From Saprospiraceae bacterium (GTDB taxonomy: Bacteria; Bacteroidota; Bacteroidia; Chitinophagales; Saprospiraceae): DNA of 64,000 bases. The DNA lies in the NCBI GenBank assembly GCA_016714765.1, contig JADKCF010000013.1, positions 1 to 64,000 of the forward strand, written 5' to 3'. Of the stretch, positions 57,184 through 64,000 are shown piece by piece. Under the pieces are notes generated by a model, which saw only the letters and a list, made by a program, of their open reading frames with translations, was not told where the DNA came from and searched no databases. The first letter of the stretch is position 1. Each line of letters starts with the position of its first letter. A program made the position numbers and the translations under genes.

Positions 57184-58311
57184 ATGGCCCACTTAATAAT
57201 TGAAGAAATAACCTTCGGAAGCGGAATATCTGAGTTTATTAATTTTCCACATGACTTGTATAAGGATGACAAAAACTATGTGCCTGAGATATACATAGGG
57301 CAAAAAGATATGATGAACCCCAATAAGTTTCCTTTCCATAAGTACGGAAAGGTGAAATATTTTTTGGCTAAAAAAGATGGAAAGATAGTGGGCAGAATAG
57401 CTGCTATACACAATCCTAACTACAATAAACATCACCATTGCAAAGTTGGTTTTTTTGGTTTTTTTGATTTCATTGAAGATCAGGAGGTTGCGAGCAGTCT
57501 GCTTGACAAAGCAAAGGACTATGCCAGTACGAATGGTAATGAGTTCCTGATGGGGCCTACTAATTTTACTACCAATGAAACGGCGGGAACACTTGTAGAG
57601 GGATTTGACAGCCCACCCAAAATAATGATGACATATAATAAGCCATACTACGGCCAATTGATGGAAAATTATGGGTTGAAAAAAGAAATGGATCTGTATG
57701 CGTACATGATATACACGTCCAAAGTATCAGAAAAATCGCTCAGAATAGCATCAGCAGTAGAAGACAGACTTAAGGCCAAGGGTATTACCATCCGAAATGT
57801 CAATCTAAAAGACATCAACAATGAAGCAAAACGCATCCAGAAAATCTATAATGATGCATGGGAAGAAAACTGGGGATTTGTCCCTTTTACAGATGATGAA
57901 TTTGAATATCTCAAAAACGATCTCAAAATGCTGTTAGATCCATCGTTTGCGTATATTGCTGAGAAAAACGGTGAACCAATAGGTTTTGGACTCACTCTGC
58001 CCGACATCAATGAAGTACTTATAAAAAATAAAAGAGGGAAGCTGTTTCCATTCGGTATATTCAGATTGTTGTTTGGTAAAAGTAAAACAAAGTATGTCAG
58101 AGTGCTCGCTTTAGGTGTAATTTCCGAATACAGAAAAATGGGTATTGAAGCTTTATTTTTTGCCAAAAATATCAAAACCGCTAAAGAAAAGGGATTGTTG
58201 GGAGGAGAAGCCTCATGGGTATTGGAGAGCAATGAAGCAATGCGGGCAGCTGCAGATCATCTCAATGGCGAAAAGTACAAAACTTACAGACTCTATAAAA
58301 CTGAAATCTGA
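57184..58311 (+). CDS. GNAT-like acyltransferase, candidate ceramide synthase
   Basis: The 375-residue protein begins with FGSGISEFINFPHDLYKDDK and YVPEIYIGQKDMMNPNKFPF, then GKIVGRIAAIHNPNYNK and GFFGFFDFIEDQEVASSLLD, a pattern of GNAT-related proteins of about 370-400 residues found beside lipid genes in Bacteroidota (sometimes labelled GTP cyclohydrolase). A second GNAT-like half contains FAYIAEKNGEPIGFGLTLPD and RVLALGVISEYRKMGIEALF. Its place between spt and a CerR-like SDR makes it a candidate for the N-acylation of sphinganine, as the unrelated-to-eukaryote bCerS does in Caulobacter (inference). The next gene starts 4 nt after its stop. Confidence 0.8.
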   Translation: MAHLIIEEITFGSGISEFINFPHDLYKDDKNYVPEIYIGQKDMMNPNKFPFHKYGKVKYFLAKKDGKIVGRIAAIHNPNYNKHHHCKVGFFGFFDFIEDQEVASSLLDKAKDYASTNGNEFLMGPTNFTTNETAGTLVEGFDSPPKIMMTYNKPYYGQLMENYGLKKEMDLYAYMIYTSKVSEKSLRIASAVEDRLKAKGITIRNVNLKDINNEAKRIQKIYNDAWEENWGFVPFTDDEFEYLKNDLKMLLDPSFAYIAEKNGEPIGFGLTLPDINEVLIKNKRGKLFPFGIFRLLFGKSKTKYVRVLALGVISEYRKMGIEALFFAKNIKTAKEKGLLGGEASWVLESNEAMRAAADHLNGEKYKTYRLYKTEI

Positions 58312-58315
58312 CAGT

Positions 58316-59311
58316 ATGCCAAAAGAAAAAATACTGATTACAGGTTCTAATGGGTTTATAGGTGGTTTTCTGGTTGATGAAGCACTGAGAAGCGGGCTAG
58401 ATGTCTATGCTGCTGTAAGGAAGCATAGCAACCAGGAAACACTTAAAGAACAGAATGTCAGTATTCTGGAGGTAGACTATGATAATAAAGATGAACTTAG
58501 TGAGACCCTGAAGCAATATAATTTTGATTATATCATTCATAATGCGGGCATCACCAAATCGCCTGACCTCCAGCAGTTTATGCTCGTAAATAAAGGATTG
58601 CTTGTAAAATTAACGGATAGTATTATTGAATCAGGAATCAAACTTAAAAAATTTGTCTATATGAGTAGCCTGGCTGCATATGGGCCTGCTGATAATGTGC
58701 CTGACGAAATCATACGAGAACAAAGTCCTCCAAAACCTGTCACCAGATATGGAGTAAGCAAGTTGGCAGCCGAACAATACCTGATATCTCAAAACAACCT
58801 ACCCTATGTAATCATCCGTCCTACAGCCGTTTATGGTCCAAAAGATAAAGACTTTTTAAGTGTTTTTCAAATGATCAAATATGGTTTTAACCTCCAACCG
58901 GGCATAGGTAGTCAAAGACTGACTTTCATTTATGTAAAAGATCTGGCATCCCTCATTTTAAACGCAACCTTGAGCCATCATGTAAAAAAGACTTTTTTTG
59001 CCGCTGATGGTAAAGTATATACTGCAGATGTCTTTACAAAATTGATAGAAAAAAATCTAAATAAAAAAACGATAAAAATTAAAGTGCCAATATCTATTGT
59101 CAGAACCCTGGCCTTTTTCACCGAAAATACTGGTAAAATATGGGGCAAATATGCTATTTTAAATTCTGACAAAGTAAATGAACTTGAAGCACGAGTATGG
59201 AACTGCGATGTAAGTAATCTAAATCATGAATTGGGTTTTACAGCAAAATATGACCTGCAAGCTGGAATAGATGAAACTATTTCCTGGTACAAAGCAAACA
59301 ACTGGTTGTAA
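58316..59311 (+). CDS. Extended SDR, CerR-like (NAD-dependent epimerase/dehydratase)
   Basis: Starts at the ATG at 58316 (MPKEKILITGSNGFIGGFLV); the longer open frame overlaps the previous gene. The 331-residue protein has the NAD loop TGSNGFIGGF, MSSLAAYGPA, the catalytic YGVSKLAAEQY and RPTAVYGPKDKDF, as in extended SDRs. By position next to spt it is a candidate for the ceramide (3-keto) reductase CerR known in Caulobacter and Bacteroides, but sugar or sterol dehydrogenase roles cannot be excluded by sequence alone. Only 4 nt separate it from the GNAT-like gene. Confidence 0.82.
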   Translation: MPKEKILITGSNGFIGGFLVDEALRSGLDVYAAVRKHSNQETLKEQNVSILEVDYDNKDELSETLKQYNFDYIIHNAGITKSPDLQQFMLVNKGLLVKLTDSIIESGIKLKKFVYMSSLAAYGPADNVPDEIIREQSPPKPVTRYGVSKLAAEQYLISQNNLPYVIIRPTAVYGPKDKDFLSVFQMIKYGFNLQPGIGSQRLTFIYVKDLASLILNATLSHHVKKTFFAADGKVYTADVFTKLIEKNLNKKTIKIKVPISIVRTLAFFTENTGKIWGKYAILNSDKVNELEARVWNCDVSNLNHELGFTAKYDLQAGIDETISWYKANNWL

Positions 59312-59356
59312 ATTACAGTACAGTTTCATCCAATTATTTATGAATCAAGTGAAAGA

Positions 59357-60238
59357 GTGAAAAAAAGAATCAAATTTGTTACCAATCCATTTTCAGGTTC
59401 AAAACATGGTAAAAATATCCGTAGTTTGTTAGAAAAACACTTGGATAAGAAAATCTATGACTTTGATATCTCTTTTACAAATTATACAGGACACGCCATA
59501 GAAATAAGCAGAAATGCAGCTTTGTCAGGCTATTTTGCAGTGGTGGCAGTAGGTGGCGATGGTACTATCAATGAGGTAGCTCAGGGACTCAAGAACTCAG
59601 CAACTGCACTGGCAGTAATACCTTTTGGTTCTGGAAATGGCTTTGCTTATCATCTGGGCATAAGACGAAGTGCTATACGGGCCATCCAACTCATCAACTC
59701 CGCTTCCACACACTGGATGGATACCGGGACGGCCAATGGCAAGCTGTTTATAAATGTGGCTGGGCTAGGCCTGGATGCCACAGTAGCGTACAAGACCAAA
59801 CTCAATTCCAAAAGAGGTTTTCTACCTTACTTTTTTAATACCCTAAAAGAAAGTCTGGGTTTTAAATTCCTGTCTCTTCAAATTTCCACAGGGAATAAAA
59901 CCTGGTTCGATGAGTATGCCATGGCAGTTATTGCCAATGGGTCTGTGTATGGTTATGATTTTACAGTAGCTCCTGAAGCCAATGTAAATGATGGCCTTTT
60001 TGATATAATACTTGTCAAAAAAACACACATATTTAGATACTTTTTCCTTGTGCCGCGTATGCTAAATAAGACATTACATAAAAGTCCTTTAGTCGAATAC
60101 TTTAAAACATCTGAAATCACCATAGAAAATAAGACGGAGGGGTACTTTCATGTTGATGGAGAAGGGTACGTTTGCGAAAAAAATAAAATCCATTTTAAGG
60201 TAGACCCAAATTCATTACTTATCATTCACAACAAATAA
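59357..60238 (+). CDS. Diacylglycerol/ceramide kinase-like lipid kinase
   Basis: The GTG at 59357 opens a 293-residue protein of the DAGK/YegS/sphingosine-kinase family: NPFSGSKHGKNI, the nucleotide loop VAVGGDGTINEVAQGL, PFGSGNGFAYHLG and the later GLFDIILVKK and FHVDGEGY. It phosphorylates a lipid hydroxyl. Placement after spt and CerR-like genes suggests ceramide or a related lipid as substrate (inference); diacylglycerol is the alternative. It lies 45 nt after the SDR gene. Confidence 0.88.
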   Translation: MKKRIKFVTNPFSGSKHGKNIRSLLEKHLDKKIYDFDISFTNYTGHAIEISRNAALSGYFAVVAVGGDGTINEVAQGLKNSATALAVIPFGSGNGFAYHLGIRRSAIRAIQLINSASTHWMDTGTANGKLFINVAGLGLDATVAYKTKLNSKRGFLPYFFNTLKESLGFKFLSLQISTGNKTWFDEYAMAVIANGSVYGYDFTVAPEANVNDGLFDIILVKKTHIFRYFFLVPRMLNKTLHKSPLVEYFKTSEITIENKTEGYFHVDGEGYVCEKNKIHFKVDPNSLLIIHNK

Positions 60239-60260
60239 CTCCGTAAATAAAAACTTTTGT

Positions 60261-61130
60261 ATGCTAGTACTTATTCTTTGTATCATCTTAAATGCCTTAA
60301 TTGGCGTAATTTTCAAACTGTTTGAAAAAAATGGAATCGATAATTTACAAGCAATTGTAGTCAACTATTTTGTTTGTGTTTGTACGGCAACTGTAGTCAA
60401 TCAGGGTAATCCGATACCTCATGATCTGATTGATCAGCCTTGGTTTTGGCATGCTGCGGCTCTTGGACTTATATTTATTATCGTTTTTAATCTGATTGCT
60501 TTGACCGTTCAGAACTTCGGTATTGTAGTTTCTACTATTTTCCAGAAAATATCTATGATCGCACCTGCAATCATTGCCATTGTATACTATGGCGAATCTG
60601 GTGGATTTATCAAATGGGTAGGAATTTTTTCTTCTGTTGTAGCAATTATTCTTTTAAGTTATAAAAAGGACGGTGAAAAGCACGAGCATGCTAACTCGTT
60701 CGTTTGGATGTTTCCCATACTAACATTCCTTGGATCGTGCTTGATTGACTCTACCCTTTTAGTAATAGAGAAACAAAAACTGGCCGAAAATGGTGATGTG
60801 AGTTTTACTGCTTCACTCTTTTTATCAGCAGCAATCAATGGTTCTATCATACTTTTGATACAAATTTTACGAGGTAAAGTGACATTTCAGTGGAAAAACA
60901 TTATTGGGGGCATAGCCCTGGGTATTCCTAATTTTTTTTCCATTTATCTACTGCTGCTAGCGCTGAAACAAGGATGGGGAGGTTCAGTGGTTTTCCCTGC
61001 AAATAATGTGGGAGTTTTGCTAACAGCTGCCCTATTCGGCATAGTCATTTTTAAGGAAAAGTTGACCCCTGCCAAAATAGCAGGATTTTTACTCGCCATT
61101 TTATCCATTGTCCTGATCACAGTTTTTTAA
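60261..61130 (+). CDS. EamA/DMT-superfamily transporter
   Basis: A 289-residue protein with about ten membrane helices in two similar halves, with the EamA landmarks VVNYFVCVCTATVVN, FQKISMIAPAIIAIVYYGES, FPANNVGVLLTAALFGIVIF and KEKLTPAKIAGFLLAILSI. DMT proteins move small metabolites; some move lipid-linked molecules. It is 22 nt after the lipid kinase gene and 5 nt before yigZ, so it is probably part of the same transcript. The substrate is unknown. Confidence 0.85.
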   Translation: MLVLILCIILNALIGVIFKLFEKNGIDNLQAIVVNYFVCVCTATVVNQGNPIPHDLIDQPWFWHAAALGLIFIIVFNLIALTVQNFGIVVSTIFQKISMIAPAIIAIVYYGESGGFIKWVGIFSSVVAIILLSYKKDGEKHEHANSFVWMFPILTFLGSCLIDSTLLVIEKQKLAENGDVSFTASLFLSAAINGSIILLIQILRGKVTFQWKNIIGGIALGIPNFFSIYLLLLALKQGWGGSVVFPANNVGVLLTAALFGIVIFKEKLTPAKIAGFLLAILSIVLITVF

Positions 61131-61135
61131 CCAAG

Positions 61136-61795
61136 ATGTCCTTAGCCATTGATTCTTTTCTGACCATAAATGCTCCAAGCGAAGGAGAATACAAGGAAAA
61201 AGGGAGTAAATTTTTAGCCTATGCATATCCAATGTCAAATGAATCAGACCTGGAAAACTTTATTTCCACATTAAAAGATACTCACCCGAAAGCCAGGCAT
61301 CATTGTTATGCTTATAAAATAGGTATGGACAATAACAGATTTCGAACAAATGATGACGGTGAGCCTTCCGGCACTGCAGGAAAGCCAATTTTGGGTCAGA
61401 TCCAGAGCTTCCGCCTTACCAATGTTTGTATCATCGCGATACGTTATTTTGGTGGCACAAAACTGGGAGCTTCAGGTCTTATCCATGCCTACAAAGAAGC
61501 TGCAAGATACTCTTTAGAAAATGCTGAACTAGTAGAAAAATTTCTATTTGTCACTTACCATCTAGAATTCGGTTATGAGGACATGGGACACATACTCAAT
61601 GTTATCAAAGATCTTGATATTGAAATCTCTGAAAAAGTATTTGATGCCAATTGTGAAGTGAAAATCCAGTTACGATTGTCCGAAGAATATACTACCATGC
61701 TTCAGTTAAAAGCACGTTTGCTATACAAATCTTTGGAGGAAGTTAATTACGAAACTGTTATCCCCTTTTGTAAAGTGAATAAACTATCAAAATAA
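61136..61795 (+). CDS. YigZ/IMPACT family protein
   Basis: The 219-residue protein has the UPF0029 signature KGSKFLAYAYPM, HPKARHHCYAYKIG, NDDGEPSGTAGKPILGQI and IRYFGGTKLGASGLIHAYKE, followed by the small C-terminal domain. The family is linked to translation regulation and to nucleotide-sugar or sialic-acid related salvage in some reports. Cytoplasmic. Last gene of the run that begins with spt. Confidence 0.92.
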   Translation: MSLAIDSFLTINAPSEGEYKEKGSKFLAYAYPMSNESDLENFISTLKDTHPKARHHCYAYKIGMDNNRFRTNDDGEPSGTAGKPILGQIQSFRLTNVCIIAIRYFGGTKLGASGLIHAYKEAARYSLENAELVEKFLFVTYHLEFGYEDMGHILNVIKDLDIEISEKVFDANCEVKIQLRLSEEYTTMLQLKARLLYKSLEEVNYETVIPFCKVNKLSK

Positions 61796-61834
61796 TTTAT
61801 TATTTTTTAATTCGAACTTTAACTTTAAAGAAGT

Positions 61835-62467
61835 TTACTTCTTTTCTTTAGTGGAACTATATTCGTCATTGAGTTGCTTTAAAGTAGCATCAGTGATATC
61901 CAGAACCTTATCTCCATACATGACACTTCCTCCTGCTCCTTTCATGAGTACCAACTGATAACCTTTTTCTACGGCCACCTTTGCTAAATAATCGTCGATT
62001 TTCTTCTGAAGGTCTTTTTGTGTCTCTTGCAATTTTTTATCCAGATCAAGTGCTGCATTATCTCTTTGCTTCATCAATGATTCTTCCTCTTTAGCCAGAT
62101 TTTGTTGTTGCTGTGCGTATTTTTCTTCCATTTTTTTAAGTTCAACCGGAGCTATAGTATTTGCTTTTTGCTGTATCTCTCCTATTTCTTGTTGAAATTT
62201 ACCCAATCGGCGCTGAAAAGCTTCTATTTTACCAGCCAGGGCTTTCTCAGCAGTCTTCGACTGACCTTCCAGTTCTGATTTTTTATCCAGATATAAGTTA
62301 TATTTATTCAGTAAAGTATCAATATCAATATAAACAATTTTGTCTGAGACAGGCGTTGTAGCTGCAGGAGTGGCAGTCGTTTCATTCCCGGATCCAGGCT
62401 TATTGCATGATGTAGTTGTGATTATAAAAAACAATAAAACAGGTAAAATATTAAGGATACTTTTCAT
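61835..62467 (-). CDS. OmpH/Skp-like periplasmic chaperone, lipoprotein form
   Basis: The 210-residue protein has a lipoprotein signal (LLFFIITTTSC), a Thr/Ala-rich linker, KIVYIDIDTLLNKYNLYLDK, a long coiled-coil arm (about residues 60-160, with QQQQNLAKEEESLMKQR) and the return segment VEKGYQLVLMKGAGGSVMYG. This is the Skp/OmpH jellyfish fold, which holds outer-membrane proteins in the periplasm. Lipid anchoring is a variation. Its -7 box is at 62501-62508. Confidence 0.9.
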   Translation of the reverse strand: MKSILNILPVLLFFIITTTSCNKPGSGNETTATPAATTPVSDKIVYIDIDTLLNKYNLYLDKKSELEGQSKTAEKALAGKIEAFQRRLGKFQQEIGEIQQKANTIAPVELKKMEEKYAQQQQNLAKEEESLMKQRDNAALDLDKKLQETQKDLQKKIDDYLAKVAVEKGYQLVLMKGAGGSVMYGDKVLDITDATLKQLNDEYSSTKEKK

Positions 62468-62500
62468 TTTTTAAAACTTGTATTATTTAGTAAATTTCCG

Positions 62501-62508
62501 CAAAAATA
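62501..62508 (-). promoter_or_regulatory. -7 box TATTTTTG for the OmpH-like gene
   Basis: Exact TAnnTTTG on the minus strand, 34 nt before the ATG; a TTTG (plus-strand CAAA at 62531-62534) lies 22 nt further upstream, near the expected -33 spacing. Confidence 0.6.
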
Positions 62509-62605
62509 GTATTTATTTAAACTTTATGACCAAATTCCTGAATGTTTAACCAAACTTTACGAATTATTTTTAAAATAAGATTATATTTTAGATGGAGTTT
62601 TTGTG

Positions 62606-64000
62606 CTATGCCATAAGTTCTTCCAAATCGGCATCATCAAAATCATTCAGGTCATTGACATCGATGATATCGTCTGATAAGGTCTTTTTTTTCTCCTGAA
62701 GTTTCATGATCTTTTCTTCTACTGTATTTTTTGATATAAACCTAACCACCATTACATTATTCTTTTGCCCTATTCTGTGAGCACGGGCCACTGCTTGCAA
62801 TTCCACAAATGGATTCCACCAGGGGTCTAATAAAAAAACATAGTCAGCCGCTGTAAGATTGAGACCTGTACCTCCAGCTTTAATGGAAAGCAGAAACACA
62901 TTATAATTATGGTCGTTTTGAAACTGATACACTGAAGATTCTCTTTCTGCAGATGACATAGATCCTGTGAGCATCAAATAAGGAATCCCTTCAGACGTCA
63001 TCCAATCAGCAAACAGGTCCAAATGTGATAGAAAAGAAGAAAATATCAAAACTTTATGCCCTGCTTTGGAGATCGTAAGTATATGTTCTTTGACATCTTC
63101 AAATTTGCCTGATTCTGCCCTGAATTTTTGGTCTACCATCACGGGATGGTTTGCAATTTGCCTGAGTTTCATCAGACTTGATAAAACATGGAATCTAAAT
63201 TGCCCATTTTGACGGTCCAAACCTGCAAGATGATTTCGTGCTGCTGACTTTTCTTTTTCATAAAAGTCAGACTGCTCTTCGGTCATCTCAGCAAAGTAAA
63301 CATTTTGGATCAACTCCGGTAAGTCTTTAGCAACTTGTTCCTTTGTGCGTCTAAGAATAAAAGGATCCAGAATTAGTTTTAGATCCTCAATAGCTTTTTG
63401 ATCTCTGTACTTTTCGATGGGGATTTGAAAATTCTCTTTAAAAAAAGGATATGTCCCCAAGATGGATGGATTGATAAATTCCATCTGAGACCACAAATCA
63501 GCCAAGGAATTTTCGATTGGAGTACCACTCAAAGATATCCTATGGTCTGCACTGAGCTGAAGTACTGCATTAAAGGTTTTTGATTTCTTATTCCTGATCT
63601 GCTGACTTTCATCCAGAATGATATAATAAAAATGCAATGAGCGAAAAGAATTTATGTCACTAATTATAGTTTGGTACGTCGTCAGGATGATATCAAATGT
63701 CAATAAGGTCTTTTCGGCCTTAGTTCTTTGATTGCCTGTATAATTTAAAACCTGAAGCGAAGGTGCGTATTTTTTCAGCTCATTATACCAATTGAACACC
63801 AGAGAGGCGGGCAAAATGATCAAAGCGCCTAGAGACTTCCTCCCTGTAAACTGAACCTCTCCAAAAAGATCAAGTTGCACAGGTGATACACCATTGCCGG
63901 CAGTGGGCATACTTTCTTTGGCATCAATCAGCGCGGCTATGGTTTGCATGGTTTTTCCGAGTCCCATATCATCAGCCAGGCAAGCTCCCATTTTATTATT
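62606..64000 (-). CDS. SNF2-family DEAD/DEAH helicase, C-terminal part (runs off the window)
   Basis: The reading frame stays open to the right edge, so the N-terminus is outside. Visible are motif I (LADDMGLGKTMQTIAALI), motif Ia/Ib, motif II (ILDESQQIRN, DESQ in place of DEAH), motif III (SLSGTPIENSLADLWSQME) and the helicase C domain with LSIKAGGTGLNLTAADYVFL, DPWWNPFVELQAVARAHRIG and QEKKKTLSDDIIDVND. These are dsDNA-translocating ATPases. Bacterial members usually carry an N-terminal SWIM zinc finger, which cannot be seen here. Confidence 0.93.
   Translation of the reverse strand, partial: NNKMGACLADDMGLGKTMQTIAALIDAKESMPTAGNGVSPVQLDLFGEVQFTGRKSLGALIILPASLVFNWYNELKKYAPSLQVLNYTGNQRTKAEKTLLTFDIILTTYQTIISDINSFRSLHFYYIILDESQQIRNKKSKTFNAVLQLSADHRISLSGTPIENSLADLWSQMEFINPSILGTYPFFKENFQIPIEKYRDQKAIEDLKLILDPFILRRTKEQVAKDLPELIQNVYFAEMTEEQSDFYEKEKSAARNHLAGLDRQNGQFRFHVLSSLMKLRQIANHPVMVDQKFRAESGKFEDVKEHILTISKAGHKVLIFSSFLSHLDLFADWMTSEGIPYLMLTGSMSSAERESSVYQFQNDHNYNVFLLSIKAGGTGLNLTAADYVFLLDPWWNPFVELQAVARAHRIGQKNNVMVVRFISKNTVEEKIMKLQEKKKTLSDDIIDVNDLNDFDDADLEELMA

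Noticed and set aside
57193..57657. 154-codon minus-strand ORF
   Set aside because: Antisense to the GNAT-like gene and without family features.
1..64000. tRNA, rRNA, CRISPR, prophage or IS element
   Set aside because: Scanning by eye for GTTCGANTC-type arms, rRNA-conserved stretches, regularly spaced repeats, integrase or transposase motifs gave nothing convincing.

Overview
The window is chromosomal DNA of a Bacteroidota bacterium, most likely from the Saprospirales/Chitinophagales side of the phylum (inference). Supporting signs are the gliding ABC genes gldA-gldF-gldG followed by a DUF4340 gene, a type IX secretion C-terminal sorting domain, a serine palmitoyltransferase, a TonB receptor of the large Bacteroidota type, an RRM-type RNA-binding protein, and many TAnnTTTG -7 promoter boxes in place of TATAAT. 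Base composition is AT-rich. I see no rRNA, tRNA, CRISPR array, prophage or insertion sequence.

Layout. 1-1027: a secreted-protein fragment and a cluster of inverted and direct GTCGAAG-type repeats that abuts the dnaG stop codon. 1028-3788: dnaG and dapB, leftward. 3969-10295: rightward housekeeping and stress genes (thioredoxin-like lipoprotein, SDR, CRY-DASH photolyase family, DUF4412-like protein, pssA, ferredoxin). 10314-12246: ECF sigma factor with a membrane/barrel protein. 12407-12830: two very short leftward ORFs ahead of a clear terminator. 13043-16060: MscS channel and ComEC. 16090-29520: surface-protein territory holding an FG-GAP/VCBS lipoprotein, a vanadium haloperoxidase-like lipoprotein, an M16 peptidase pair, a cupredoxin-containing T9SS cargo protein and a TonB receptor. 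All except the M16 pair are broken by many frameshifts. 29608-36766: assorted metabolism and repair (thioesterase, CtlX-like hydrolase, RRM protein, lysS, acyltransferase, msrA-msrB, thioredoxin lipoprotein). 37193-38995: a striking protein made of about twenty 23-residue repeats plus a peptidoglycan-binding domain. 39213-40815: DUF2452 and VWA proteins. 40838-46258: a leftward cluster in which an ABC transporter of the taurine/nitrate class has a solute-binding protein fused to an OmpA peptidoglycan-binding domain, preceded by two coiled-coil proteins, one PspA-like. 46382-52077: zinc phospholipase C-like protein, DUF4340, gldG, gldF, gldA. 52239-55571: HAD, DUF1080, small lipoprotein, UXS-like sugar epimerase. 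55773-61795: a probable sphingolipid cassette (serine palmitoyltransferase, GNAT-like acyltransferase, CerR-like extended SDR, lipid kinase) running into an EamA transporter and a YigZ protein. 61835-64000: OmpH/Skp-like lipoprotein and the C-terminal part of a SNF2 helicase.

Quality warning. Core genes that cannot be dispensable (dnaG, lysS) carry one- or two-base indels, several in homopolymers, so many frameshifts here are probably consensus errors. The dense damage in the VCBS, haloperoxidase, T9SS-cargo and TonB genes, next to perfectly open M16 genes, could instead come from collapsed paralogues or real decay. The most interesting candidates for an undescribed system are the SBP-OmpA/PspA-like/ABC cluster and the 23-residue repeat protein.
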